Source of the DNA: Aquimarina sediminis
Lineage (GTDB): Bacteria; Bacteroidota; Bacteroidia; Flavobacteriales; Flavobacteriaceae
Direction: 5' to 3'
DNA length: 64,000 nt
Assembly (NCBI RefSeq): GCF_002895435.1
Contig: NZ_POYJ01000002.1
Span: 620,001-684,000, forward strand
Shown: positions 1 to 8,937 of the stretch, piece by piece
Position numbering within the stretch: the first letter of the stretch is position 1
How the letters are laid out: the number at the start of each line of letters is the position of its first letter
Notes under the pieces: generated by a model
Seen by the model: only the letters and a program-made list of their open reading frames with translations
Told to the model about the DNA's origin: nothing
Database searches by the model: none
Made by a program: the position numbers and the translations under genes

Positions 1-1
1 A

Positions 2-1624
2 ATTTTGATGACCGATGGAGGGGTTGCCAACAATTATCCAGTAAAGGAGATTAGGGAAAAAGGAGCAGAGATAGTGATAGGTGTTGATGTACAGGATAGT
101 TTGATGTCTAAAAGTCAATTAAATTCTGTAACAGATATCATGTTGCAAATCAGTAATTTCAGAACTTATAATGCGATGAAAGATAAAGTCTCTGAAACAG
201 ATGTGTATATTAAACCCTCAATAACAGATTTCTCAGTAATATCATTTGATCAGGCAGATCAAATTATAACTAATGGTGAAAAAGCTGCATTTGCCAACTA
301 TGAGAAGCTGAAAGAAATTGCAATGCGCCAGAAAAAACACCCAAAGAAAGCACCAATAGTTAAAGATTCTGAGCAAATATTTATAAATAGTATTGTTATT
401 TCTGGAAATAAGAGATATACCAGAGCGTATATCAAAGGGAAATTAAAGCTAAAAACACCGAAATTAACAACCTATCAAAAATTAAATGAAGGAATTAATA
501 ATTTATCTGCTACAGGAAATTTTGATAGAGTAAATTATAAGCTAATTGACAAGAATAAAGGTAAGGAACTAGTCCTTAGTGTTAAAGAAAGTGAAAATAA
601 AATGTTATTGCGTTTTGCTCTTCATTATGATGATTTATATCAAACAGCTGCTTTGGTTAATGTTACCAGAAAAAGTCTCTTTATTGAAAACGATGTTCTG
701 TCTGCCGATGTAGCATTGGGAGATAATATACGTTATGATATAGATTATTATGTAGATAAAGGTTTTTATTGGAGTACAGGATTAAAGGTTCGGTATACCA
801 ATTTCAGGAAAGCAATTGACTATGATTTTATACAGCGATTTGGTGAGTTTCCTGACATAAATATCAATACTATTGATGTAGAATACAGCGATTTTAATGG
901 GCAGGCTTATGCAGAAACATTAATACAACAAAACTTCTCTGTTGGATTAGGGGCAGAATATAAACGACTTACGATTATTTCAGAAACATTTGGTGAGGAT
1001 GAGAATCAAATTCCAAGAACTGTATTTGATGATAGTGATTATTGGAGTGCTTTTGGGTATATCAAACTAGATACCTATGATAATAAGTATTTTCCGAAAC
1101 AAGGGTTCTTATTCGAAGGTGATTTGCATACTTACCTCCTCTCTTCTGATTTTACAAACGATTTTAATGAATTTTCAATAGCAAAGGCAAAATTAGGATA
1201 TGCTACCCCGCTAATTAAGGATTTATCGATGAATATAGGTTTTGAAGCAGGTACAAAAATAGGAGATGCCTCTTTGAGCTCCCTTGATTTCTTATTAGGA
1301 GGTTTTGGGGCAAGAACCATTAACAACTTTATTCCCTTTTATGGCTATGACTTTCTTGGGATAACAGGAGAGAGTTTTGCAAAAGGAGTTGTGTCATTGG
1401 ACTATGAAGTATTTAAGAAGAATCATATTAACGCATCCGCAAACTTTGCTAATGTAGGTGATAAATTGTTTAGTACTGGGGATTGGTTTGAGGATCCAGA
1501 ATTCTCTGGATATGCTCTGGGATATGGACTGGATACTTTTGCTGGTCCTGTGCAAGTTAAATACACATATTCTCCAGAATTAGATGAAAGTAGTTGGTTC
1601 TTTAGTATTGGATTTTGGTTTTAA
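2..1624 (+). CDS. Patatin-like phospholipase with C-terminal outer-membrane barrel (5' truncated by window)
   Basis: The reading frame is open from base 2, so the gene begins upstream of the window. The visible start (MTDGGVANNYPV) is the end of a patatin domain: the DGG motif carries the Asp of the Ser-Asp dyad, while the GxSxG serine lies outside. A POTRA-like segment follows at about residues 127-200 of the visible part (FINSIVISGNKRYT). The rest is alternating beta-barrel sequence ending in WFFSIGFWF, with the terminal Phe typical of BAM substrates. This patatin-POTRA-barrel order is that of PlpD-type (type Vd) autotransporters and related Bacteroidetes proteins. A secreted or surface lipase role is inferred from the family. 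Confidence 0.85.
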   Translation: MLMTDGGVANNYPVKEIREKGAEIVIGVDVQDSLMSKSQLNSVTDIMLQISNFRTYNAMKDKVSETDVYIKPSITDFSVISFDQADQIITNGEKAAFANYEKLKEIAMRQKKHPKKAPIVKDSEQIFINSIVISGNKRYTRAYIKGKLKLKTPKLTTYQKLNEGINNLSATGNFDRVNYKLIDKNKGKELVLSVKESENKMLLRFALHYDDLYQTAALVNVTRKSLFIENDVLSADVALGDNIRYDIDYYVDKGFYWSTGLKVRYTNFRKAIDYDFIQRFGEFPDININTIDVEYSDFNGQAYAETLIQQNFSVGLGAEYKRLTIISETFGEDENQIPRTVFDDSDYWSAFGYIKLDTYDNKYFPKQGFLFEGDLHTYLLSSDFTNDFNEFSIAKAKLGYATPLIKDLSMNIGFEAGTKIGDASLSSLDFLLGGFGARTINNFIPFYGYDFLGITGESFAKGVVSLDYEVFKKNHINASANFANVGDKLFSTGDWFEDPEFSGYALGYGLDTFAGPVQVKYTYSPELDESSWFFSIGFWF

Positions 1625-1712
1625 ATCAAAAATTTAAGAAAAACACAGAATTATTTCCGATATTTGTGGTATTATGAACTTGTTTTGGCAGGATTTACTA
1701 TTATTACTACAC

Positions 1713-1743
1713 TACCTTATTAAACGGAACCCCGAATAAGGTA
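1713..1743. promoter_or_regulatory. Inverted repeat upstream of hmgA
   Basis: Nine-base arms TACCTTATT (1713-1721) and AATAAGGTA (1735-1743) are perfectly complementary around a 13-base spacer. There is no T-tract, so a terminator is unlikely. It lies about 45 bp upstream of the hmgA -7 box, a plausible place for a regulator site, but no regulator is identified. Confidence 0.35.
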
Positions 1744-1789
1744 ACCGTGCTATTCGTATTATTTTAAAAGAAAAAAGTAGTTAATATTT

Positions 1790-1797
1790 TAAATTTG
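1790..1797 (+). promoter_or_regulatory. Bacteroidetes -7 box for hmgA (leaderless)
   Basis: TAAATTTG matches the Bacteroidetes consensus TAnnTTTG. Its last G is 7 bases before the hmgA ATG, so transcription should begin at or next to the start codon and give a leaderless mRNA. Confidence 0.55.
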
Positions 1798-1804
1798 CAG
1801 CAAC

Positions 1805-2962
1805 ATGCCTTTTTATCATTCTTTAGGGAAAATACCTCCCAAACGTCACACTATATTTAAAAAACCTGATGGTAGCTTATACTATGAACAATTGTTTGGA
1901 ACCATAGGTTTCGACGGGATGTCGACTAATTCTTATCATTGTCATAGACCAACACAGGTAAAAGAGATTAAAGGAAGCTATAATGTAGCTCCTAAGATTG
2001 CTATCAAAAACAATATCAAGTCATATAGACTTCATGGTTTTAATGTTAGTCCTGAAAAGGATTATTTGGAAAGCCGAAAAAATGTATTGACAAATAGTGA
2101 TGTAAGTATTGTTTTATCTGCTCCTCAAGAATCCACAACCGAGTATTTTTATAAAAACACCGACGCGGATGAAGTCATTTTTATACATCGAGGAACAGGA
2201 AAATTTCGTAGTCACTTAGGTAATATAGATTTTAAATATGGGGATTATATCGTAATTCCGAGAGGGACTATTTATAAGCTTGATTTTGATACAACCGATA
2301 ATCGCTTATTTATAGTAGAATCAAGGAGTCCGATATATACTCCCAAAAGGTACCGTAATTGGTTTGGTCAATTGTTGGAGCACTCTCCTTTTTGCGAACG
2401 AGACTTTAGAACACCTTATGAGCTAGAAACAAATGATGAAAAAGGGGATTTTTTAATAAAGGTGAAGAAGCAAGACGAAATTTTTGACATGGTGTACGCA
2501 ACACATCCTTTTGACGTGGTTGGGTATGATGGTTATAGTTTCCCTTACGCTTTTTCGATACATGATTTTGAACCCATTACAGGTAGAATCCACCAACCAC
2601 CACCAGTGCATCAAACTTTTGAGACAGATACATTTGTAATTTGTTCTTTTGTGCCTAGGTTATATGATTATCACCCAGATAGTATCCCTGCACCTTATAA
2701 TCATAGCAATATTGATAGTGATGAGGTGCTATATTATGTAGATGGTGATTTTATGAGTAGAAACGATATTGCTGCAGGTCATATTTCTTTGCATCCAGCA
2801 GGAATCCCACATGGACCACACCCTGGAGCGGCAGAGCGAAGTATTGGTAAAACAAAAACAGATGAACTTGCCGTTATGGTAGATACTTTTAAACCACTTA
2901 TGGTAACCGAAGAAGCTATGAAAATAGCGGATGAAGATTATCATAAATCTTGGTTGGAGTGA
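1805..2962 (+). CDS. hmgA: Homogentisate 1,2-dioxygenase
   Basis: 385 aa, a cupin-fold Fe(II) ring-cleaving dioxygenase that converts homogentisate to maleylacetoacetate in tyrosine and phenylalanine degradation. The C-terminal metal region is visible: a His and Glu in YNHSNIDSDEVLYY (about residue 300) and the His-rich HPAGIPHGPHPG at 330-341, as in the family. The protein is shorter than the roughly 430-residue proteobacterial and eukaryotic enzymes but full length for the Bacteroidetes branch. It is followed by hpd and a fumarylacetoacetase gene on the same strand. The ATG follows a -7 box by 7 bases, which supports this start and implies a leaderless message. Confidence 0.93.
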   Translation: MPFYHSLGKIPPKRHTIFKKPDGSLYYEQLFGTIGFDGMSTNSYHCHRPTQVKEIKGSYNVAPKIAIKNNIKSYRLHGFNVSPEKDYLESRKNVLTNSDVSIVLSAPQESTTEYFYKNTDADEVIFIHRGTGKFRSHLGNIDFKYGDYIVIPRGTIYKLDFDTTDNRLFIVESRSPIYTPKRYRNWFGQLLEHSPFCERDFRTPYELETNDEKGDFLIKVKKQDEIFDMVYATHPFDVVGYDGYSFPYAFSIHDFEPITGRIHQPPPVHQTFETDTFVICSFVPRLYDYHPDSIPAPYNHSNIDSDEVLYYVDGDFMSRNDIAAGHISLHPAGIPHGPHPGAAERSIGKTKTDELAVMVDTFKPLMVTEEAMKIADEDYHKSWLE

Positions 2963-3141
2963 TTAAATGTATTGTTAGACTCTGTTGCATCTTTTAAATA
3001 TTATGTTATGCTAAACTATAGGAAAGATATTACTGCTCACCTTAGGGCTATGTGGTAGTGTTATAAGATTAGACCGTTAAGGGAAGATTAACTGCGAATT
3101 TTCTCATTGATTCATTTTTTAACTATATAAAATAAAACATT

Positions 3142-4281
3142 ATGTCATCTAATATAACACCACAAAATTTAGAAAAAATAGTTCCTCAGGCAGAAGATTT
3201 TTTGCCACTATTGGGAACAGATTATGTAGAGCTTTACGTGGGTAATGCAAAACAAGCTGCTTATTATTACCAGGCTGCCTGGGGATTTCAACCAATAGCG
3301 TATGCCGGATTAGAAACTGGTCGTACAGATAGTGTTTCTTATGTATTAGAACAAGATAAAATACGATTGGTGCTTACCTCTCCTCTACAACCTGATGGAG
3401 ATATTAATAAGCATATAAATGCACATGGAGATGGAGTGAAAGTTGTAGCACTTTGGGTTGATGATGCGACCAAAAGTTATGAAGAAACTGTAAAAAGAGG
3501 GGCTAAATCATATCTGGAACCTGTTGTAGAGGAAGATGAAAACGGATCTGTTGTGTTTTCGGGAATCCATACTTATGGAGAAACAGTACATGTTTTTGTA
3601 GAACGAAAAAACTATAAAGGAGCCTTCTTACCTGGTTATATGCCATGGAACAAACCTTATAAAACAGAGCCTACAGGACTAAAATTTATAGATCATATGG
3701 TAGGCAATGTAGGTTGGAACGAGATGAATAAATGGTGTGAATTCTATGCAAAAGTAATGGGGTTTGCTCAATTGGTATCCTTTGATGACAAAGATATTTC
3801 TACAGAGTATACAGCCTTGATGAGTAAGGTAATGAGTAATGGTAATGGGCGTATCAAGTTTCCTATTAATGAGCCTGCAGAAGGAAGAAAAAAATCTCAG
3901 ATTGAAGAATATATAGATTTTTATAATGGCGCAGGTGTACAACATATGGCCTTGGCAACAGACAATATTATTGAAACCGTTTCTGAACTTCAAAAACGAG
4001 GTATAGAGTTTCTTACTGTTCCGGCGAGTTATTATGAAACCGTATTAGATCGGGTTGGAGAGATAGATGAAGATTTGGCTCCATTAAAAGAATTGGGAAT
4101 CTTGATTGATAGAGATGATGAAGGCTATCTTCTGCAGATTTTTACCAAACCTGTTTTAGACCGCCCAACAATGTTTTTTGAAATTATACAACGAAAAGGA
4201 GCACAATCTTTTGGAAAAGGTAATTTTAAAGCATTATTTGAGGCAATAGAAAGAGAACAAGAACAAAGAGGTACTCTATAA
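3142..4281 (+). CDS. hpd: 4-hydroxyphenylpyruvate dioxygenase
   Basis: 379 aa with two vicinal-oxygen-chelate modules (about 20-160 and 175-350). It converts 4-hydroxyphenylpyruvate to homogentisate, the substrate of the preceding hmgA product. The facial triad is visible: His in FIDHMVGNV, His in VQHMALATDNI, and Glu in FFEIIQRKG. The C-terminal helix (GNFKALFEAIEREQEQRG), which closes the active site in this family, is intact. The 179-bp gap after hmgA shows no recognisable promoter or terminator, so the two genes may be cotranscribed. Start by ATG at the expected N-terminus. Confidence 0.95.
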   Translation: MSSNITPQNLEKIVPQAEDFLPLLGTDYVELYVGNAKQAAYYYQAAWGFQPIAYAGLETGRTDSVSYVLEQDKIRLVLTSPLQPDGDINKHINAHGDGVKVVALWVDDATKSYEETVKRGAKSYLEPVVEEDENGSVVFSGIHTYGETVHVFVERKNYKGAFLPGYMPWNKPYKTEPTGLKFIDHMVGNVGWNEMNKWCEFYAKVMGFAQLVSFDDKDISTEYTALMSKVMSNGNGRIKFPINEPAEGRKKSQIEEYIDFYNGAGVQHMALATDNIIETVSELQKRGIEFLTVPASYYETVLDRVGEIDEDLAPLKELGILIDRDDEGYLLQIFTKPVLDRPTMFFEIIQRKGAQSFGKGNFKALFEAIEREQEQRGTL

Positions 4282-4305
4282 AGATATTCTAAAATATACT
4301 TTTTT

Positions 4306-4332
4306 GAAGAAAATGTATCCAGTATTTTCTTC
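4306..4332 (+). terminator. Hairpin after hpd, weak intrinsic terminator
   Basis: Perfect 9-bp stem GAAGAAAAT / ATTTTCTTC around a 9-base loop, followed by ACTATTTTG rather than a clean U-run. It lies 25 bp past the hpd stop. Termination may be partial because the pathway gene at 4492 follows on the same strand. Confidence 0.45.
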
Positions 4333-4342
4333 ACTATTTTGT

Positions 4343-4376
4343 ATACCAATTATTGAACTCAATCAATGATTGGTAT
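4343..4376. repeat. 14-bp inverted repeat between hpd and fumarylacetoacetase
   Basis: Arms ATACCAATTATTGA (4343-4356) and TCAATGATTGGTAT (4363-4376) pair over all 14 positions with one G-U, around the 6-base loop ACTCAA. No T-tract follows. It is either a structured spacer of the catabolic mRNA, a regulator site, or a small dispersed element. Confidence 0.6.
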
Positions 4377-4491
4377 GCAATTATAGGTAGTACATTATTC
4401 TAATAATGTTTACTAACAGAATCTCTTGTATAATAGTAATTGTTTGTATGGATAAGATACAGAAAACAAACTCTTATAAAATTGTAAAATA

Positions 4492-5484
4492 ATGAAATTA
4501 GCAACCATAAAAAATAATACCCGAGACGGGCAATTAATCGTAGTAAAAAAAGATCTAACCAAAGCTGTAAGAGTTTCTGAGATTGCTCAAACAATGCAGG
4601 AAGCTTTAGACAGTTGGGATGTTATTTCTCCTGAACTAGAAAAAATATATAAAAAATTACAAAATGATGAATTGCCGGAAGCGTTTGATTTTAATCCTTC
4701 AGATGCAATGGCAGCGATCCCAAGAGCTTATCATTGGGCAGATGGAAGTGCTTACGTAACCCATGTAGAGTTGGTAAGAAAAGCTAGAAACGCAGAGTTG
4801 CCAAAAACTTTTTGGACAGACCCGTTGATGTATATGGGAGCTTCGGATGCTTTTATTGGAGCTAATGAAGATATTAAAATAGAAAATGAAGAGTGGGGAA
4901 TTGATTTTGAATCAGAAGTAGCGGTTATAACAGATGATGTTCCTGCGGGGATAAGTGCAAAAAATGCTCGTAAGCATATTAAACTAATTGCTATTATTAA
5001 CGATGTTTCTTTAAGGAATCTTATACCTAATGAATTATCCAAGCAATTTGGCTTTTATCAGTCAAAACCATGGACATCTTTTTCGCCTGTTGTCGTTACA
5101 CCAGATGAACTTGATGACGCCTGGGATAATGCCAAAGTACATTTACCATTAATATCTACTTTAAACTCCAAAGTTATCGGATCTCCAAATGCTGGAGTGG
5201 ATATGACATTTGATTTTGGAGAGTTAATTGCTCATGCAGCAAAATCCAGAACTTTAATGGCAGGGTCGGTTATTGGGTCTGGTACTGTAGCTAATCAAGG
5301 AAGTCCAGATGGATCTAGTTGTTTGGCAGAAGTAAGATGTCTGGAAATTATAAAAGATGGAAAACCGACAACTCCATTTATGAGTTTTGAAGATCGAATC
5401 GAAATCGAAATGAAAGATAAACAAGGTAAAACTATTTTTGGAAAAATTGATCAAGTTGTTAAAAAATATGAACCTGTAAATTAA
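4492..5484 (+). CDS. Fumarylacetoacetate hydrolase family protein (fumarylacetoacetase)
   Basis: 330 aa. The fold and order match the bacterial two-part FAH enzymes: an N-terminal substrate-cap region (1-75) and a C-terminal FAH domain. The acidic metal-binding cluster is recognisable around NEEWGIDFESEVAVITDD. GELIAHAAKSRTLMAGSVIGSGTVANQG is the conserved basic and glycine-rich catalytic stretch. It would hydrolyse fumarylacetoacetate to fumarate and acetoacetate, completing the pathway begun by hpd and hmgA. The isomerase needed to supply fumarylacetoacetate is not next to it. Position beside hmgA and hpd makes the FAH assignment firm compared with other FAH-fold hydrolases. Confidence 0.88.
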   Translation: MKLATIKNNTRDGQLIVVKKDLTKAVRVSEIAQTMQEALDSWDVISPELEKIYKKLQNDELPEAFDFNPSDAMAAIPRAYHWADGSAYVTHVELVRKARNAELPKTFWTDPLMYMGASDAFIGANEDIKIENEEWGIDFESEVAVITDDVPAGISAKNARKHIKLIAIINDVSLRNLIPNELSKQFGFYQSKPWTSFSPVVVTPDELDDAWDNAKVHLPLISTLNSKVIGSPNAGVDMTFDFGELIAHAAKSRTLMAGSVIGSGTVANQGSPDGSSCLAEVRCLEIIKDGKPTTPFMSFEDRIEIEMKDKQGKTIFGKIDQVVKKYEPVN

Positions 5485-5668
5485 ACATTAAATCGTTTAA
5501 TTTGTGATGTAGCCAGACTAAAAAAAGTAATTCAAACAACTAATTTTTTGGATAAATCAGTGTTTTCTTGTTTTGAGAAAAATGCAATTTTAAGGGGAAA
5601 CCACATAAACTTATGTTAAATTCCATAATAAAAAAACGTTTTCGTTTGATAATTGTTCAAAAAAAGTT

Positions 5669-5790
5669 CATTTTTGCATATATACGTGGAGTGGTTACCA
5701 CATATATCTAAAACAATAATTATTCTCATAATTTAAGTTTTTAGTTGGTTAATAAAAGTAAAAAGGAGAGCTGTGGTGGCTCTCTTTTTT
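5669..5790 (+). ncRNA. Candidate small RNA transcription unit
   Basis: TTTG (5645-5648), 20 bases, then CATTTTTG (5669-5676) resembles a Bacteroidetes -33/-7 pair with one -7 mismatch. Downstream, ATATAT+GTGG (5678-5689) pairs with CCACATATAT (5698-5707) around a 2-base bulge. A strong terminator ends at 5790. No ORF with a plausible start lies between, so a transcript of about 110 nt is predicted. No known RNA family is recognised. Confidence 0.35.
5761..5790 (+). terminator. Intrinsic terminator
   Basis: GAGAGC (5766-5771) and GCTCTC (5779-5784) pair around TGTGGTG, extended by A-T pairs, with six Ts at 5785-5790. It lies 280 bp after the fumarylacetoacetase gene, so it more likely ends an independent short transcript. 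Confidence 0.8.
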
Positions 5791-5845
5791 GTTTATACTT
5801 TTTGTTTGATAGCAATATACATTTTTATCTCTTCGCATTAAATAG

Positions 5846-5853
5846 TACTTTTG
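5846..5853 (+). promoter_or_regulatory. -7 box for the DUF3108-kynA-M23-pgi operon
   Basis: TACTTTTG matches TAnnTTTG and lies 64 bases before the ATG at 5918. No clear -33 TTG at the usual spacing was found. Confidence 0.5.
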
Positions 5854-5917
5854 GAATGGATATTGTAATTACCTAACTAAATTATATATGTGTTAAACAA
5901 TAACAATGCCCTAAACT

Positions 5918-6697
5918 ATGAAGAAGTATATTTTAGTTTTACTTTTAATGATAAGTACGATTCCTGCCTTTGCCCAGAAAAATCATAAAGCGTTTGATTC
6001 TGGTGAATGGTTTAGGTTTAGGATTCATTATGGTCTGTTTACTGCGAGCTATGCCACACTCGAGGTCAAAGAAGAAAAACTAAATGGTATGCCTGTACAT
6101 CATATTGTTGGAATAGGTAAGTCTTCTGGTATTTTAAGTGTTTTCTTTAAAGTAGAAGACTATTACGAGACCTATATTGATAAAAATAAAGTGAAACCAT
6201 ACCGGTTTATAAGAAAAATAAATGAAGGAGGGCATACTAAGGATATAGAAATTAATTTTAACCATAAGAACAGCAAAGCGTTAGTTTTTAATAAAAAGTA
6301 CAATACCAAAAAGACATTTTCTATTAAATCAGATGTTCAGGATATGATGTCTTCTTTTTATTATTTGCGTAATAGCATTAATACTTCCTCTCTTAAAAAA
6401 GGTGATGAGCAATTTGTGAATATGTTTTTTGATAATGAAAACTACCGTTTTAAATTAAAGTTTTTAGGGCGTGAAGTTATTAAAACCAAAGTAGGTAAAG
6501 TAGCATGTCTAAAATTCAGACCGTATGTTCAGGCAGATAGAATTTTTAAAGAAGAAGAAAGTATGACTGTTTGGGTAAGTGATGATGATAATCGTATGCC
6601 TGTAAGAATAAAAGCAGATATATTAGTAGGTTCAATAAAAGCAGATTTAGATGCTTTTAAAGGGCTTAAACATCCATTTAAAATTGTAGTAGATTAA
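5918..6697 (+). CDS. DUF3108 domain-containing exported protein
   Basis: 259 aa with a cleavable signal peptide (MKKYILVLLLMISTIPAFAQ, cleavage near residue 20). The body is a beta-rich DUF3108 domain (about 25-245), a family of periplasmic or outer-membrane-associated proteins whose function is not established. First gene of a four-gene operon: its stop overlaps the ATG of the tryptophan dioxygenase gene by one base, implying translational coupling. No catalytic residues could be assigned. Confidence 0.82.
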   Translation: MKKYILVLLLMISTIPAFAQKNHKAFDSGEWFRFRIHYGLFTASYATLEVKEEKLNGMPVHHIVGIGKSSGILSVFFKVEDYYETYIDKNKVKPYRFIRKINEGGHTKDIEINFNHKNSKALVFNKKYNTKKTFSIKSDVQDMMSSFYYLRNSINTSSLKKGDEQFVNMFFDNENYRFKLKFLGREVIKTKVGKVACLKFRPYVQADRIFKEEESMTVWVSDDDNRMPVRIKADILVGSIKADLDAFKGLKHPFKIVVD

Positions 6698-7662
6698 TGA
6701 ATGAATCTATAAAACCTGAAATTGCCGAGAAAATAAAACAATTAGAGAAAAAATTCCAGAATTCTGGTCAGGATTTGGGATCATATCTAGACGGTTTGCT
6801 TCATGATCGATATTTAACCTATTGGGATTATATTCATTTGGATACTTTGTTAAGTTTGCAAATTCCAAGAACACATTTTCCAGACGAAGAGATATTTATT
6901 ACCTATCATCAAATCACAGAACTTTATTTTAAATTGATCATCCATGAATTAAAACAAATTATTGATGATAAATTACAAACTGCAACATTTTTTACAGACA
7001 AAATAAATAGAGTAAATCGCTATTTTAGAGTGTTGATCAATTCTTTTGATGTTATGATTAAAGGAATGGATAAGGAACAATTTCTTAAGTATAGAATGTC
7101 TCTTCTGCCAGCAAGTGGGTTTCAATCCGTGCAATTCAGGTTGATTGAGATTTATTCTACACCATTGGTAAATCTGGTTAATACCAAAGAAAGAGATCAG
7201 TTTTCTGAAACAGATATGCTAGGAGAAGTGTTCGAGCATTTGTACTGGAAATCTGGTGCAACCGATAAAGAAACTGGCGAAAAAACACTTACGCTCAAAC
7301 AATTCGAATATAGATACACTCCTAGAATGATGCGTATTGCTCACCAGGTACAACACAGTACAATTTTTCATAAATATCTTGAACTCCCAGAAAAAGAGCA
7401 AAATAATGTGCACCTTATCGAAGCATTACGTACTTTTGACACTAATGTGAATATTAATTGGTTATTAATGCACATGGGTGCTGCGTATAGGTATCTCAAT
7501 AAAGAAAAAGGTGAGGTTTTGGCAACAGGAGGAACAAATTGGAAAAAGTTTTTACCTCCAAGTTTCCAGAGAATCATGTTTTTTCCAAATCTTTGGAGTA
7601 CTGAAGAAAAAGAAAATTGGGGTCAACAATGGGTCGCTCATCGATTTAATACCGCAAAATAA
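6697..7662 (+). CDS. kynA: Tryptophan 2,3-dioxygenase
   Basis: 321 aa haem enzyme that opens the indole ring of L-tryptophan to N-formylkynurenine, first step of kynurenine catabolism. The distal active-site His is H71 in FITYHQITELYFKL. The proximal haem ligand is probably H259 in NWLLMHMGAAYRYL, and the ATGGTNW substrate loop follows. Length is slightly above the 280-310 of proteobacterial enzymes owing to an extended N-terminus. Starts inside the stop codon of the DUF3108 gene. No other kynurenine genes are in the window. Confidence 0.9.
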   Translation: MNESIKPEIAEKIKQLEKKFQNSGQDLGSYLDGLLHDRYLTYWDYIHLDTLLSLQIPRTHFPDEEIFITYHQITELYFKLIIHELKQIIDDKLQTATFFTDKINRVNRYFRVLINSFDVMIKGMDKEQFLKYRMSLLPASGFQSVQFRLIEIYSTPLVNLVNTKERDQFSETDMLGEVFEHLYWKSGATDKETGEKTLTLKQFEYRYTPRMMRIAHQVQHSTIFHKYLELPEKEQNNVHLIEALRTFDTNVNINWLLMHMGAAYRYLNKEKGEVLATGGTNWKKFLPPSFQRIMFFPNLWSTEEKENWGQQWVAHRFNTAK

Positions 7663-7674
7663 AACAGTCGTCAG

Positions 7675-8934
7675 TTGAAACAAATAGGTTACATACTACT
7701 TATCGCGGTAGTGTTATTCTCATGTCAGAAAGAAAAAAAAGAATTAAAGAGTATTGCTCCTGAAGTTATTAAGGAAACAACACCTCCCGTCATTACCGAA
7801 TTTGGTTATGTTCTCAATGATTTTAATGTTGTCAAAGACACCATAAGACCAGGAGATAGCTTTGGTGCTATTATGGATACACATGGTATTAGTAGAACTA
7901 AAGTATTTGAAATAACTAATACAATAAAAGACACGTTTAATGTTGCCAGAATTCAAGCAGGAAAACCTTATATGCTTCTCAAATCTAAAGATACTACAGA
8001 AAAAGCACAGGTATTTGTATATCAAAACAACAAAATTGATTACACAGTGATTGATTTTAGAGATAGTATTATTGCTAAAAAAAGTAAAAAACCGGTAACC
8101 CTCGTAGAAAAAAAAGCTTCAGGAATCATAACCAATAGTTTGATGCAGACATTTGATGATATGGATCTTAATTTTTTGGTAGCTTATAATATGGCAGATA
8201 TTTATGCCTGGACTATCGATTTTACAAGATTACAAGCTGGAGATAGATTTAAGGTTGTATATACCGAAAGATTTATTGATGATACTATTCCTGCGGGAGT
8301 TGAACAAATTAAAGCAGCATATTTTGAACATAGAGATAAACCTATATATGCTTTTAGGTTTATGGATGATTCTATTAATAATTCTTCTGACTATTTCGAT
8401 GAAAATGCAAATAATTTGCGTAGAGCATTTCTTACATCTCCTGTGAAATTTAGTAGAATTTCGTCTAGATATAATCTTAAGCGTAGAATCAAATATTATG
8501 GATATAAAATAAGACCACATAGAGGAACCGATTTTGCTGCCCCTATTGGTACTCCCATATTAGCCACTTCAGATGGGATTGTAACTAAATCAGAGCGTAA
8601 AGGAGGTAATGGTAAATATGTAAAAATCAGGCATAATGCTACCTATGACACTCAATATCTGCATATGAGCAAGCAAGCCGTAAAAGTGGGGCAGTTTGTA
8701 AAACAAGGAGATGTTATAGGGTATATTGGTATGACAGGTAATACCGGAGGTCCCCATGTTTGCTACAGATTCTGGAAAAACGGAAAAGAAGTAGATCCTT
8801 TTAAGCAAGATCTTCCTGCATCAAAACCATTAGCAGATAGTCTCAGAACAGGGTTTTATAACCACATCAAACCCTTAAAAGCAGATTTAGATAGTATTCA
8901 TTTTAAACCACAAAAGCCACAAGAAATATTATAG
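7675..8934 (+). CDS. M23 family metallopeptidase, lipoprotein
   Basis: 419 aa starting at TTG 7675, 12 bases after kynA; the start is supported by the lipoprotein signal MKQIGYILLIAVVLFSC with a lipobox Cys at residue 17. Residues about 50-260 form the N-terminal region common to Bacteroidetes murein endopeptidases. The M23 (LytM) domain lies at about 270-390, with metal ligands in HRGTDFAAPIGTPI (HxxxD), the HxH-type QYLHMS, and GGPHVCYRFW. It would cleave peptide crosslinks of peptidoglycan from the periplasmic side. The stop is 3 bases before pgi. Confidence 0.9.
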   Translation: MKQIGYILLIAVVLFSCQKEKKELKSIAPEVIKETTPPVITEFGYVLNDFNVVKDTIRPGDSFGAIMDTHGISRTKVFEITNTIKDTFNVARIQAGKPYMLLKSKDTTEKAQVFVYQNNKIDYTVIDFRDSIIAKKSKKPVTLVEKKASGIITNSLMQTFDDMDLNFLVAYNMADIYAWTIDFTRLQAGDRFKVVYTERFIDDTIPAGVEQIKAAYFEHRDKPIYAFRFMDDSINNSSDYFDENANNLRRAFLTSPVKFSRISSRYNLKRRIKYYGYKIRPHRGTDFAAPIGTPILATSDGIVTKSERKGGNGKYVKIRHNATYDTQYLHMSKQAVKVGQFVKQGDVIGYIGMTGNTGGPHVCYRFWKNGKEVDPFKQDLPASKPLADSLRTGFYNHIKPLKADLDSIHFKPQKPQEIL

Positions 8935-8937
8935 ACC

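Larger units (their letters stand above)
5485..5917. other. 433-bp intergenic region with candidate small RNA
   Basis: No protein gene is visible. It holds a possible promoter, a structured stretch and a strong terminator (5669-5790, listed separately), then the -7 box of the downstream operon at 5846-5853. Confidence 0.6.
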
